Assembly: GCF_037975245.1 (NCBI RefSeq)
Contig: NC_092568.1
Location: 38,342,501-38,406,500, forward strand
Reading direction: 5' to 3'
Length of the DNA stretch: 64,000 nucleotides
Source: Apostichopus japonicus
Taxonomy: Eukaryota > Echinodermata > Holothuroidea > Aspidochirotida > Stichopodidae
Positions within the stretch are counted from its first letter, which is position 1, and each line of letters opens with the position of its first letter. Below the pieces are notes generated by a model that was not told where the DNA came from, made no database searches, and saw only the letters and a program-made list of their open reading frames with translations. This document shows, piece after piece, positions 1 through 12,632 of the stretch. A program made the translations under genes and the position numbers.

Positions 1-109
1 ATATCACGTTGAATATACCGGTTCTCGTCCGATCACCGAAGTCAAGCAGCGTCGAGCCTAGTCAGTACTTGGATGGGTGACCGCCTGGGAATACTAGGTG
101 CCGTAGACT
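1..109 (+). rRNA. 5S rRNA gene, copy 1 (5' end cut by window)
   Basis: Positions 11-119 of the gene are present; the first ten bases lie outside the window. The following spacer has 10 C and microsatellite type S. Confidence 0.95.
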
Positions 110-791
110 TTTTCATTTTTCCTCACCCACAACTCCGCACCCTTTCTTTCTTTATTTCTTTTTCACTATTCTTTTATCCTGTCATTGTTATGAAAAGTCC
201 CTCCCCCCCCCCTCACCACCACCGTTGAAGACATTGACTTGCCATATACCACTATTGTTGTGACCTGATCATTGCAATCACAAGTTTTTCTCCAGCCCCC
301 TTTAATTCGAGACAAGTGTATCATTAGGGCTATATCATTCCGCATGCATGCACGCACGCACGAGTGTTCTCCCTCAGGAAAAGTGCCGAAAAGAAACGGG
401 AGAACATCTTTCTTGATATGTTCTCAAACAAAATCTCTCGTTTTTTGTGGCTTGGATGTCGGAGTACACAAAAGGAAGTAAATGTGATGCACAAATTAGG
501 TCGATTGAGGCAATTTTAGACCACTTTAGGCTTCCCATGAGCAGCGTACGAACACTATGTTAAGAGGTTTGTTCACAAGTCGGACGAACGTGGCTAGCTT
601 CAGACTCTCAGTGTGAGTGTGCGTGCGTGCGTCAGTCATTGGGGCAATCATATCCGGGCGTATATGCTACCATATAGCTTCTCAAGTCATATAAAAACAT
701 GCACATTATTTAGTTTAATGGGATAAGTAACCATATAGGTGGTCTAGAGTTGAACATCCAACTTTGCAAAATAAGTCTCGGGGCGGGCGGG

Positions 792-799
792 TATAAAAA
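792..799 (+). promoter_or_regulatory. TATA box of the 5S genes (representative, copy 2)
   Basis: TATAAAAA lies 30 bp before the first base of the gene and follows a GGGCGGGCGGG stretch. It is present at the same place before every gene whose upstream flank is in the window, except the 3' fragment at 30194, which has LINE sequence instead. Animal 5S genes rely mainly on the internal control region, but upstream TATA-like elements at about -30 are known to help in several invertebrates. A role here is inferred from position and conservation. Confidence 0.75.
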
Positions 800-821
800 G
801 CTTAAATTTCACCATTCTAAT

Positions 822-940
822 GTCTACGACCATATCACGTTGAATATACCGGTTCTCGTCCGATCACCGAAGTCAAGCAGCGTCGAGCCTAGTCAGTACT
901 TGGATGGGTGACCGCCTGGGAATACTAGGTGCCGTAGACT
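822..940 (+). rRNA. 5S rRNA gene, copy 2 (reference copy)
   Basis: 5S rRNA is the small structural RNA of the large ribosomal subunit, made by RNA polymerase III. The 119-nt gene begins GTCTACGACC and ends GCCGTAGACT, so GTCTAC and GTAGAC can form terminal helix I. The internal control region is plain: box A near positions 50-64 (AGTCAAGCAGC), an intermediate element near 67-72, and box C near 80-97 (TGGATGGGTGACCGCCTGGG). A T run at the 3' end is the terminator. The true transcript may carry one or two extra 3' U. The sequence matches animal 5S and lacks the plant or fungal start. Unit 838 bp, 13 C, type L1. Confidence 0.98.
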
Positions 941-944
941 TTTT
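940..944 (+). terminator. Pol III T-run terminator (representative, copy 2)
   Basis: Five T overlap the 3' end of the 5S gene, the usual RNA polymerase III stop. A second T run (CATTTTTCC) follows within 10 bp and may act as a backup. Both are present in all intact units. Confidence 0.85.
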
Positions 945-1187
945 CATTTTTCCTCACCCACAACTCCGCACCCTTTCTTTCTTTATTTCTTTTTCACTAT
1001 TCTTTTATCCTGTCATTGTTATGAAAAGTCCCTCCCCCCCCCCCCCTCACCACCACCGTTGAAGACATTGACTTGCCATATACCACTATTGTTGTGACCT
1101 GATCATTGCAATCACAAGTTTTTCTCCAGCCCCCTTTAATTCGAGACAAGTGTATCATTAGGGCTATATCATTCCGCATGCATGCAT

Positions 1188-1201
1188 GCACGCACGCACG
1201 A
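1188..1201 (+). repeat. CATG/CACG microsatellite in the 5S spacer (representative)
   Basis: A run of CATG followed by CACG steps in mid-spacer; the whole tract starts near 1176. Three versions occur through the array: short, one extra CATG, or one extra CACG. Together with the C tract near 1034-1046 it accounts for nearly all unit length variation. Confidence 0.85.
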
Positions 1202-1202
1202 G

Positions 1203-1244
1203 TGTTCTCCCTCAGGAAAAGTGCCGAAAAGAAACGGGAGAACA
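1203..1244 (+). other. Hairpin in the 5S spacer (representative)
   Basis: TGTTCTCCC at 1203-1211 is the exact reverse complement of GGGAGAACA at 1236-1244, with a 24-nt loop. It is present in every full unit and lost only in the 573-bp unit. The diverged spacer copy inside the DNA transposon keeps the stem, with one change that would leave a G-U pair. No function is known to me. Confidence 0.55.
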
Positions 1245-1659
1245 TCTTTCTTGATATGTTCTCAAACAAAATCTCTCGTTTTTTGTGGCTTGGATGTCGG
1301 AGTACACAAAAGGAAGTAAATGTGATGCACAAATTAGGTCGATTGAGGCAATTTTAGACCACTTTAGGCTTCCCATGAGCAGCGTACGAACACTATGTTA
1401 AGAGGTTTGTTCACAAGTCGGACGAACGTGGCTAGCTTCAGACTCTCAGTGTGAGTGTGCGTGCGTGCGTCAGTCATTGGGGCAATCATATCCGGGCGTA
1501 TATGCTACCATATAGCTTCTCAAGTCATATAAAAACATGCACATTATTTAGTTTAATGGGATAAGTAACCATATAGGTGGTCTAGAGTTGAACATCCAAC
1601 TTTGCAAAATAAGTCTCGGGGCGGGCGGGTATAAAAAGCTTAAATTTCACCATTCTAAT

Positions 1660-1778
1660 GTCTACGACCATATCACGTTGAATATACCGGTTCTCGTCCG
1701 ATCACCGAAGTCAAGCAGCGTCGAGCCTAGTCAGTACTTGGATGGGTGACCGCCTGGGAATACTAGGTGCCGTAGACT
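1660..1778 (+). rRNA. 5S rRNA gene, copy 3
   Basis: Intact; unit 836 bp, 11 C, type L1. Confidence 0.97.
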
Positions 1779-2495
1779 TTTTCATTTTTCCTCACCCACA
1801 ACTCCGCACCCTTTCTTTCTTTATTTCTTTTTCACTATTCTTTTATCCTGTCATTGTTATGAAAAGTCCCTCCCCCCCCCCCTCACCACCACCGTTGAAG
1901 ACATTGACTTGCCATATACCACTATTGTTGTGACCTGATCATTGCAATCACAAGTTTTTCTCCAGCCCCCTTTAATTCGAGACAAGTGTATCATTAGGGC
2001 TATATCATTCCGCATGCATGCATGCACGCACGCACGAGTGTTCTCCCTCAGGAAAAGTGCCGAAAAGAAACGGGAGAACATCTTTCTTGATATGTTCTCA
2101 AACAAAATCTCTCGTTTTTTGTGGCTTGGATGTCGGAGTACACAAAAGGAAGTAAATGTGATGCACAAATTAGGTCGATTGAGGCAATTTTAGACCACTT
2201 TAGGCTTCCCATGAGCAGCGTACGAACACTATGTTAAGAGGTTTGTTCACAAGTCGGACGAACGTGGCTAGCTTCAGACTCTCAGTGTGAGTGTGCGTGC
2301 GTGCGTCAGTCATTGGGGCAATCATATCCGGGCGTATATGCTACCATATAGCTTCTCAAGTCATATAAAAACATGCACATTATTTAGTTTAATGGGATAA
2401 GTAACCATATAGGTGGTCTAGAGTTGAACATCCAACTTTGCAAAATAAGTCTCGGGGCGGGCGGGTATAAAAAGCTTAAATTTCACCATTCTAAT

Positions 2496-2614
2496 GTCTA
2501 CGACCATATCACGTTGAATATACCGGTTCTCGTCCGATCACCGAAGTCAAGCAGCGTCGAGCCTAGTCAGTACTTGGATGGGTGACCGCCTGGGAATACT
2601 AGGTGCCGTAGACT
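2496..2614 (+). rRNA. 5S rRNA gene, copy 4
   Basis: Intact; unit 839 bp (joint longest), 14 C, type L2. Confidence 0.97.
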
Positions 2615-3334
2615 TTTTCATTTTTCCTCACCCACAACTCCGCACCCTTTCTTTCTTTATTTCTTTTTCACTATTCTTTTATCCTGTCATTGTTATGAAA
2701 AGTCCCTCCCCCCCCCCCCCCTCACCACCACCGTTGAAGACATTGACTTGCCATATACCACTATTGTTGTGACCTGATCATTGCAATCACAAGTTTTTCT
2801 CCAGCCCCCTTTAATTCGAGACAAGTGTATCATTAGGGCTATATCATTCCGCATGCATGCACGCACGCACGCACGAGTGTTCTCCCTCAGGAAAAGTGCC
2901 GAAAAGAAACGGGAGAACATCTTTCTTGATATGTTCTCAAACAAAATCTCTCGTTTTTTGTGGCTTGGATGTCGGAGTACACAAAAGGAAGTAAATGTGA
3001 TGCACAAATTAGGTCGATTGAGGCAATTTTAGACCACTTTAGGCTTCCCATGAGCAGCGTACGAACACTATGTTAAGAGGTTTGTTCACAAGTCGGACGA
3101 ACGTGGCTAGCTTCAGACTCTCAGTGTGAGTGTGCGTGCGTGCGTCAGTCATTGGGGCAATCATATCCGGGCGTATATGCTACCATATAGCTTCTCAAGT
3201 CATATAAAAACATGCACATTATTTAGTTTAATGGGATAAGTAACCATATAGGTGGTCTAGAGTTGAACATCCAACTTTGCAAAATAAGTCTCGGGGCGGG
3301 CGGGTATAAAAAGCTTAAATTTCACCATTCTAAT

Positions 3335-3453
3335 GTCTACGACCATATCACGTTGAATATACCGGTTCTCGTCCGATCACCGAAGTCAAGCAGCGTCGAG
3401 CCTAGTCAGTACTTGGATGGGTGACCGCCTGGGAATACTAGGTGCCGTAGACT
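3335..3453 (+). rRNA. 5S rRNA gene, copy 5
   Basis: Intact; unit 831 bp, 10 C, type S. Confidence 0.97.
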
Positions 3454-4165
3454 TTTTCATTTTTCCTCACCCACAACTCCGCACCCTTTCTTTCTTTATT
3501 TCTTTTTCACTATTCTTTTATCCTGTCATTGTTATGAAAAGTCCCTCCCCCCCCCCTCACCACCACCGTTGAAGACATTGACTTGCCATATACCACTATT
3601 GTTGTGACCTGATCATTGCAATCACAAGTTTTTCTCCAGCCCCCTTTAATTCGAGACAAGTGTATCATTAGGGCTATATCATTCCGCATGCATGCACGCA
3701 CGCACGAGTGTTCTCCCTCAGGAAAAGTGCCGAAAAGAAACGGGAGAACATCTTTCTTGATATGTTCTCAAACAAAATCTCTCGTTTTTTGTGGCTTGGA
3801 TGTCGGAGTACACAAAAGGAAGTAAATGTGATGCACAAATTAGGTCGATTGAGGCAATTTTAGACCACTTTAGGCTTCCCATGAGCAGCGTACGAACACT
3901 ATGTTAAGAGGTTTGTTCACAAGTCGGACGAACGTGGCTAGCTTCAGACTCTCAGTGTGAGTGTGCGTGCGTGCGTCAGTCATTGGGGCAATCATATCCG
4001 GGCGTATATGCTACCATATAGCTTCTCAAGTCATATAAAAACATGCACATTATTTAGTTTAATGGGATAAGTAACCATATAGGTGGTCTAGAGTTGAACA
4101 TCCAACTTTGCAAAATAAGTCTCGGGGCGGGCGGGTATAAAAAGCTTAAATTTCACCATTCTAAT

Positions 4166-4284
4166 GTCTACGACCATATCACGTTGAATATACCGGTTCT
4201 CGTCCGATCACCGAAGTCAAGCAGCGTCGAGCCTAGTCAGTACTTGGATGGGTGACCGCCTGGGAATACTAGGTGCCGTAGACT
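4166..4284 (+). rRNA. 5S rRNA gene, copy 6
   Basis: Intact; unit 832 bp, 11 C, type S. Confidence 0.97.
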
Positions 4285-4997
4285 TTTTCATTTTTCCTCA
4301 CCCACAACTCCGCACCCTTTCTTTCTTTATTTCTTTTTCACTATTCTTTTATCCTGTCATTGTTATGAAAAGTCCCTCCCCCCCCCCCTCACCACCACCG
4401 TTGAAGACATTGACTTGCCATATACCACTATTGTTGTGACCTGATCATTGCAATCACAAGTTTTTCTCCAGCCCCCTTTAATTCGAGACAAGTGTATCAT
4501 TAGGGCTATATCATTCCGCATGCATGCACGCACGCACGAGTGTTCTCCCTCAGGAAAAGTGCCGAAAAGAAACGGGAGAACATCTTTCTTGATATGTTCT
4601 CAAACAAAATCTCTCGTTTTTTGTGGCTTGGATGTCGGAGTACACAAAAGGAAGTAAATGTGATGCACAAATTAGGTCGATTGAGGCAATTTTAGACCAC
4701 TTTAGGCTTCCCATGAGCAGCGTACGAACACTATGTTAAGAGGTTTGTTCACAAGTCGGACGAACGTGGCTAGCTTCAGACTCTCAGTGTGAGTGTGCGT
4801 GCGTGCGTCAGTCATTGGGGCAATCATATCCGGGCGTATATGCTACCATATAGCTTCTCAAGTCATATAAAAACATGCACATTATTTAGTTTAATGGGAT
4901 AAGTAACCATATAGGTGGTCTAGAGTTGAACATCCAACTTTGCAAAATAAGTCTCGGGGCGGGCGGGTATAAAAAGCTTAAATTTCACCATTCTAAT

Positions 4998-5116
4998 GTC
5001 TACGACCATATCACGTTGAATATACCGGTTCTCGTCCGATCACCGAAGTCAAGCAGCGTCGAGCCTAGTCAGTACTTGGATGGGTGACCGCCTGGGAATA
5101 CTAGGTGCCGTAGACT
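4998..5116 (+). rRNA. 5S rRNA gene, copy 7
   Basis: Intact; unit 836 bp, 11 C, type L1. Its spacer has a private A-to-C change at 5628 (GTGTGCGTG for GTGTGAGTG). Confidence 0.97.
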
Positions 5117-5833
5117 TTTTCATTTTTCCTCACCCACAACTCCGCACCCTTTCTTTCTTTATTTCTTTTTCACTATTCTTTTATCCTGTCATTGTTATGA
5201 AAAGTCCCTCCCCCCCCCCCTCACCACCACCGTTGAAGACATTGACTTGCCATATACCACTATTGTTGTGACCTGATCATTGCAATCACAAGTTTTTCTC
5301 CAGCCCCCTTTAATTCGAGACAAGTGTATCATTAGGGCTATATCATTCCGCATGCATGCATGCACGCACGCACGAGTGTTCTCCCTCAGGAAAAGTGCCG
5401 AAAAGAAACGGGAGAACATCTTTCTTGATATGTTCTCAAACAAAATCTCTCGTTTTTTGTGGCTTGGATGTCGGAGTACACAAAAGGAAGTAAATGTGAT
5501 GCACAAATTAGGTCGATTGAGGCAATTTTAGACCACTTTAGGCTTCCCATGAGCAGCGTACGAACACTATGTTAAGAGGTTTGTTCACAAGTCGGACGAA
5601 CGTGGCTAGCTTCAGACTCTCAGTGTGCGTGTGCGTGCGTGCGTCAGTCATTGGGGCAATCATATCCGGGCGTATATGCTACCATATAGCTTCTCAAGTC
5701 ATATAAAAACATGCACATTATTTAGTTTAATGGGATAAGTAACCATATAGGTGGTCTAGAGTTGAACATCCAACTTTGCAAAATAAGTCTCGGGGCGGGC
5801 GGGTATAAAAAGCTTAAATTTCACCATTCTAAT

Positions 5834-5952
5834 GTCTACGACCATATCACGTTGAATATACCGGTTCTCGTCCGATCACCGAAGTCAAGCAGCGTCGAGC
5901 CTAGTCAGTACTTGGATGGGTGACCGCCTGGGAATACTAGGTGCCGTAGACT
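5834..5952 (+). rRNA. 5S rRNA gene, copy 8
   Basis: Intact; unit 838 bp, 13 C, type L2. Confidence 0.97.
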
Positions 5953-6671
5953 TTTTCATTTTTCCTCACCCACAACTCCGCACCCTTTCTTTCTTTATTT
6001 CTTTTTCACTATTCTTTTATCCTGTCATTGTTATGAAAAGTCCCTCCCCCCCCCCCCCTCACCACCACCGTTGAAGACATTGACTTGCCATATACCACTA
6101 TTGTTGTGACCTGATCATTGCAATCACAAGTTTTTCTCCAGCCCCCTTTAATTCGAGACAAGTGTATCATTAGGGCTATATCATTCCGCATGCATGCACG
6201 CACGCACGCACGAGTGTTCTCCCTCAGGAAAAGTGCCGAAAAGAAACGGGAGAACATCTTTCTTGATATGTTCTCAAACAAAATCTCTCGTTTTTTGTGG
6301 CTTGGATGTCGGAGTACACAAAAGGAAGTAAATGTGATGCACAAATTAGGTCGATTGAGGCAATTTTAGACCACTTTAGGCTTCCCATGAGCAGCGTACG
6401 AACACTATGTTAAGAGGTTTGTTCACAAGTCGGACGAACGTGGCTAGCTTCAGACTCTCAGTGTGAGTGTGCGTGCGTGCGTCAGTCATTGGGGCAATCA
6501 TATCCGGGCGTATATGCTACCATATAGCTTCTCAAGTCATATAAAAACATGCACATTATTTAGTTTAATGGGATAAGTAACCATATAGGTGGTCTAGAGT
6601 TGAACATCCAACTTTGCAAAATAAGTCTCGGGGCGGGCGGGTATAAAAAGCTTAAATTTCACCATTCTAAT

Positions 6672-6790
6672 GTCTACGACCATATCACGTTGAATATACC
6701 GGTTCTCGTCCGATCACCGAAGTCAAGCAGCGTCGAGCCTAGTCAGTACTTGGATGGGTGACCGCCTGGGAATACTAGGTGCCGTAGACT
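6672..6790 (+). rRNA. 5S rRNA gene, copy 9
   Basis: Intact; unit 833 bp, 12 C, type S. Confidence 0.97.
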
Positions 6791-7504
6791 TTTTCATTTT
6801 TCCTCACCCACAACTCCGCACCCTTTCTTTCTTTATTTCTTTTTCACTATTCTTTTATCCTGTCATTGTTATGAAAAGTCCCTCCCCCCCCCCCCTCACC
6901 ACCACCGTTGAAGACATTGACTTGCCATATACCACTATTGTTGTGACCTGATCATTGCAATCACAAGTTTTTCTCCAGCCCCCTTTAATTCGAGACAAGT
7001 GTATCATTAGGGCTATATCATTCCGCATGCATGCACGCACGCACGAGTGTTCTCCCTCAGGAAAAGTGCCGAAAAGAAACGGGAGAACATCTTTCTTGAT
7101 ATGTTCTCAAACAAAATCTCTCGTTTTTTGTGGCTTGGATGTCGGAGTACACAAAAGGAAGTAAATGTGATGCACAAATTAGGTCGATTGAGGCAATTTT
7201 AGACCACTTTAGGCTTCCCATGAGCAGCGTACGAACACTATGTTAAGAGGTTTGTTCACAAGTCGGACGAACGTGGCTAGCTTCAGACTCTCAGTGTGAG
7301 TGTGCGTGCGTGCGTCAGTCATTGGGGCAATCATATCCGGGCGTATATGCTACCATATAGCTTCTCAAGTCATATAAAAACATGCACATTATTTAGTTTA
7401 ATGGGATAAGTAACCATATAGGTGGTCTAGAGTTGAACATCCAACTTTGCAAAATAAGTCTCGGGGCGGGCGGGTATAAAAAGCTTAAATTTCACCATTC
7501 TAAT

Positions 7505-7623
7505 GTCTACGACCATATCACGTTGAATATACCGGTTCTCGTCCGATCACCGAAGTCAAGCAGCGTCGAGCCTAGTCAGTACTTGGATGGGTGACCGCCT
7601 GGGAATACTAGGTGCCGTAGACT
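7505..7623 (+). rRNA. 5S rRNA gene, copy 10
   Basis: Intact; unit 835 bp, 10 C, type L1. Confidence 0.97.
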
Positions 7624-8339
7624 TTTTCATTTTTCCTCACCCACAACTCCGCACCCTTTCTTTCTTTATTTCTTTTTCACTATTCTTTTATCCTGTCATT
7701 GTTATGAAAAGTCCCTCCCCCCCCCCTCACCACCACCGTTGAAGACATTGACTTGCCATATACCACTATTGTTGTGACCTGATCATTGCAATCACAAGTT
7801 TTTCTCCAGCCCCCTTTAATTCGAGACAAGTGTATCATTAGGGCTATATCATTCCGCATGCATGCATGCACGCACGCACGAGTGTTCTCCCTCAGGAAAA
7901 GTGCCGAAAAGAAACGGGAGAACATCTTTCTTGATATGTTCTCAAACAAAATCTCTCGTTTTTTGTGGCTTGGATGTCGGAGTACACAAAAGGAAGTAAA
8001 TGTGATGCACAAATTAGGTCGATTGAGGCAATTTTAGACCACTTTAGGCTTCCCATGAGCAGCGTACGAACACTATGTTAAGAGGTTTGTTCACAAGTCG
8101 GACGAACGTGGCTAGCTTCAGACTCTCAGTGTGAGTGTGCGTGCGTGCGTCAGTCATTGGGGCAATCATATCCGGGCGTATATGCTACCATATAGCTTCT
8201 CAAGTCATATAAAAACATGCACATTATTTAGTTTAATGGGATAAGTAACCATATAGGTGGTCTAGAGTTGAACATCCAACTTTGCAAAATAAGTCTCGGG
8301 GCGGGCGGGTATAAAAAGCTTAAATTTCACCATTCTAAT

Positions 8340-8458
8340 GTCTACGACCATATCACGTTGAATATACCGGTTCTCGTCCGATCACCGAAGTCAAGCAGCG
8401 TCGAGCCTAGTCAGTACTTGGATGGGTGACCGCCTGGGAATACTAGGTGCCGTAGACT
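8340..8458 (+). rRNA. 5S rRNA gene, copy 11
   Basis: Intact; unit 837 bp, 12 C, type L1. Confidence 0.97.
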
Positions 8459-9176
8459 TTTTCATTTTTCCTCACCCACAACTCCGCACCCTTTCTTTCT
8501 TTATTTCTTTTTCACTATTCTTTTATCCTGTCATTGTTATGAAAAGTCCCTCCCCCCCCCCCCTCACCACCACCGTTGAAGACATTGACTTGCCATATAC
8601 CACTATTGTTGTGACCTGATCATTGCAATCACAAGTTTTTCTCCAGCCCCCTTTAATTCGAGACAAGTGTATCATTAGGGCTATATCATTCCGCATGCAT
8701 GCATGCACGCACGCACGAGTGTTCTCCCTCAGGAAAAGTGCCGAAAAGAAACGGGAGAACATCTTTCTTGATATGTTCTCAAACAAAATCTCTCGTTTTT
8801 TGTGGCTTGGATGTCGGAGTACACAAAAGGAAGTAAATGTGATGCACAAATTAGGTCGATTGAGGCAATTTTAGACCACTTTAGGCTTCCCATGAGCAGC
8901 GTACGAACACTATGTTAAGAGGTTTGTTCACAAGTCGGACGAACGTGGCTAGCTTCAGACTCTCAGTGTGAGTGTGCGTGCGTGCGTCAGTCATTGGGGC
9001 AATCATATCCGGGCGTATATGCTACCATATAGCTTCTCAAGTCATATAAAAACATGCACATTATTTAGTTTAATGGGATAAGTAACCATATAGGTGGTCT
9101 AGAGTTGAACATCCAACTTTGCAAAATAAGTCTCGGGGCGGGCGGGTATAAAAAGCTTAAATTTCACCATTCTAAT

Positions 9177-9295
9177 GTCTACGACCATATCACGTTGAAT
9201 ATACCGGTTCTCGTCCGATCACCGAAGTCAAGCAGCGTCGAGCCTAGTCAGTACTTGGATGGGTGACCGCCTGGGAATACTAGGTGCCGTAGACT
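9177..9295 (+). rRNA. 5S rRNA gene, copy 12
   Basis: Intact; unit 836 bp, 11 C, type L2. Confidence 0.97.
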
Positions 9296-10012
9296 TTTTC
9301 ATTTTTCCTCACCCACAACTCCGCACCCTTTCTTTCTTTATTTCTTTTTCACTATTCTTTTATCCTGTCATTGTTATGAAAAGTCCCTCCCCCCCCCCCT
9401 CACCACCACCGTTGAAGACATTGACTTGCCATATACCACTATTGTTGTGACCTGATCATTGCAATCACAAGTTTTTCTCCAGCCCCCTTTAATTCGAGAC
9501 AAGTGTATCATTAGGGCTATATCATTCCGCATGCATGCACGCACGCACGCACGAGTGTTCTCCCTCAGGAAAAGTGCCGAAAAGAAACGGGAGAACATCT
9601 TTCTTGATATGTTCTCAAACAAAATCTCTCGTTTTTTGTGGCTTGGATGTCGGAGTACACAAAAGGAAGTAAATGTGATGCACAAATTAGGTCGATTGAG
9701 GCAATTTTAGACCACTTTAGGCTTCCCATGAGCAGCGTACGAACACTATGTTAAGAGGTTTGTTCACAAGTCGGACGAACGTGGCTAGCTTCAGACTCTC
9801 AGTGTGAGTGTGCGTGCGTGCGTCAGTCATTGGGGCAATCATATCCGGGCGTATATGCTACCATATAGCTTCTCAAGTCATATAAAAACATGCACATTAT
9901 TTAGTTTAATGGGATAAGTAACCATATAGGTGGTCTAGAGTTGAACATCCAACTTTGCAAAATAAGTCTCGGGGCGGGCGGGTATAAAAAGCTTAAATTT
10001 CACCATTCTAAT

Positions 10013-10131
10013 GTCTACGACCATATCACGTTGAATATACCGGTTCTCGTCCGATCACCGAAGTCAAGCAGCGTCGAGCCTAGTCAGTACTTGGATGGGT
10101 GACCGCCTGGGAATACTAGGTGCCGTAGACT
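10013..10131 (+). rRNA. 5S rRNA gene, copy 13
   Basis: Intact; unit 833 bp, 12 C, type S. Confidence 0.97.
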
Positions 10132-10845
10132 TTTTCATTTTTCCTCACCCACAACTCCGCACCCTTTCTTTCTTTATTTCTTTTTCACTATTCTTTTATC
10201 CTGTCATTGTTATGAAAAGTCCCTCCCCCCCCCCCCTCACCACCACCGTTGAAGACATTGACTTGCCATATACCACTATTGTTGTGACCTGATCATTGCA
10301 ATCACAAGTTTTTCTCCAGCCCCCTTTAATTCGAGACAAGTGTATCATTAGGGCTATATCATTCCGCATGCATGCACGCACGCACGAGTGTTCTCCCTCA
10401 GGAAAAGTGCCGAAAAGAAACGGGAGAACATCTTTCTTGATATGTTCTCAAACAAAATCTCTCGTTTTTTGTGGCTTGGATGTCGGAGTACACAAAAGGA
10501 AGTAAATGTGATGCACAAATTAGGTCGATTGAGGCAATTTTAGACCACTTTAGGCTTCCCATGAGCAGCGTACGAACACTATGTTAAGAGGTTTGTTCAC
10601 AAGTCGGACGAACGTGGCTAGCTTCAGACTCTCAGTGTGAGTGTGCGTGCGTGCGTCAGTCATTGGGGCAATCATATCCGGGCGTATATGCTACCATATA
10701 GCTTCTCAAGTCATATAAAAACATGCACATTATTTAGTTTAATGGGATAAGTAACCATATAGGTGGTCTAGAGTTGAACATCCAACTTTGCAAAATAAGT
10801 CTCGGGGCGGGCGGGTATAAAAAGCTTAAATTTCACCATTCTAAT

Positions 10846-10964
10846 GTCTACGACCATATCACGTTGAATATACCGGTTCTCGTCCGATCACCGAAGTCAA
10901 GCAGCGTCGAGCCTAGTCAGTACTTGGATGGGTGACCGCCTGGGAATACTAGGTGCCGTAGACT
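10846..10964 (+). rRNA. 5S rRNA gene, copy 14
   Basis: Intact; unit 832 bp, 11 C, type S. Lies exactly 6680 bp after copy 6. Confidence 0.97.
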
Positions 10965-11677
10965 TTTTCATTTTTCCTCACCCACAACTCCGCACCCTTT
11001 CTTTCTTTATTTCTTTTTCACTATTCTTTTATCCTGTCATTGTTATGAAAAGTCCCTCCCCCCCCCCCTCACCACCACCGTTGAAGACATTGACTTGCCA
11101 TATACCACTATTGTTGTGACCTGATCATTGCAATCACAAGTTTTTCTCCAGCCCCCTTTAATTCGAGACAAGTGTATCATTAGGGCTATATCATTCCGCA
11201 TGCATGCACGCACGCACGAGTGTTCTCCCTCAGGAAAAGTGCCGAAAAGAAACGGGAGAACATCTTTCTTGATATGTTCTCAAACAAAATCTCTCGTTTT
11301 TTGTGGCTTGGATGTCGGAGTACACAAAAGGAAGTAAATGTGATGCACAAATTAGGTCGATTGAGGCAATTTTAGACCACTTTAGGCTTCCCATGAGCAG
11401 CGTACGAACACTATGTTAAGAGGTTTGTTCACAAGTCGGACGAACGTGGCTAGCTTCAGACTCTCAGTGTGAGTGTGCGTGCGTGCGTCAGTCATTGGGG
11501 CAATCATATCCGGGCGTATATGCTACCATATAGCTTCTCAAGTCATATAAAAACATGCACATTATTTAGTTTAATGGGATAAGTAACCATATAGGTGGTC
11601 TAGAGTTGAACATCCAACTTTGCAAAATAAGTCTCGGGGCGGGCGGGTATAAAAAGCTTAAATTTCACCATTCTAAT

Positions 11678-11796
11678 GTCTACGACCATATCACGTTGAA
11701 TATACCGGTTCTCGTCCGATCACCGAAGTCAAGCAGCGTCGAGCCTAGTCAGTACTTGGATGGGTGACCGCCTGGGAATACTAGGTGCCGTAGACT
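11678..11796 (+). rRNA. 5S rRNA gene, copy 15
   Basis: Intact; unit 836 bp, 11 C, type L1. Confidence 0.97.
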
Positions 11797-12513
11797 TTTT
11801 CATTTTTCCTCACCCACAACTCCGCACCCTTTCTTTCTTTATTTCTTTTTCACTATTCTTTTATCCTGTCATTGTTATGAAAAGTCCCTCCCCCCCCCCC
11901 TCACCACCACCGTTGAAGACATTGACTTGCCATATACCACTATTGTTGTGACCTGATCATTGCAATCACAAGTTTTTCTCCAGCCCCCTTTAATTCGAGA
12001 CAAGTGTATCATTAGGGCTATATCATTCCGCATGCATGCATGCACGCACGCACGAGTGTTCTCCCTCAGGAAAAGTGCCGAAAAGAAACGGGAGAACATC
12101 TTTCTTGATATGTTCTCAAACAAAATCTCTCGTTTTTTGTGGCTTGGATGTCGGAGTACACAAAAGGAAGTAAATGTGATGCACAAATTAGGTCGATTGA
12201 GGCAATTTTAGACCACTTTAGGCTTCCCATGAGCAGCGTACGAACACTATGTTAAGAGGTTTGTTCACAAGTCGGACGAACGTGGCTAGCTTCAGACTCT
12301 CAGTGTGAGTGTGCGTGCGTGCGTCAGTCATTGGGGCAATCATATCCGGGCGTATATGCTACCATATAGCTTCTCAAGTCATATAAAAACATGCACATTA
12401 TTTAGTTTAATGGGATAAGTAACCATATAGGTGGTCTAGAGTTGAACATCCAACTTTGCAAAATAAGTCTCGGGGCGGGCGGGTATAAAAAGCTTAAATT
12501 TCACCATTCTAAT

Positions 12514-12632
12514 GTCTACGACCATATCACGTTGAATATACCGGTTCTCGTCCGATCACCGAAGTCAAGCAGCGTCGAGCCTAGTCAGTACTTGGATGGG
12601 TGACCGCCTGGGAATACTAGGTGCCGTAGACT
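12514..12632 (+). rRNA. 5S rRNA gene, copy 16
   Basis: Intact; unit 835 bp, 10 C, type L1. Confidence 0.97.

Noticed and set aside
904-1100. Open frame starting at ATGGGTGACCGCC in the 5S gene
   Set aside because: The ATG is part of box C of the 5S gene; the reading is accidental.
1176-1300. Spliced-leader or U-snRNA gene in the 5S spacer
   Set aside because: Linkage of 5S with SL or U1/U2/U6 genes is known and an Sm-like GTTTTTTG is present, but I see no donor site after a leader and no match to any known snRNA 5' end. Only the hairpin is reported.
1106-1357. Recurring open frames of 61-111 codons in every spacer, on both strands
   Set aside because: They repeat because the spacer repeats. 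They change frame and length with each C-tract or microsatellite step, overlap each other on opposite strands, begin with non-ATG codons or inside the 5S gene, and show no domain.
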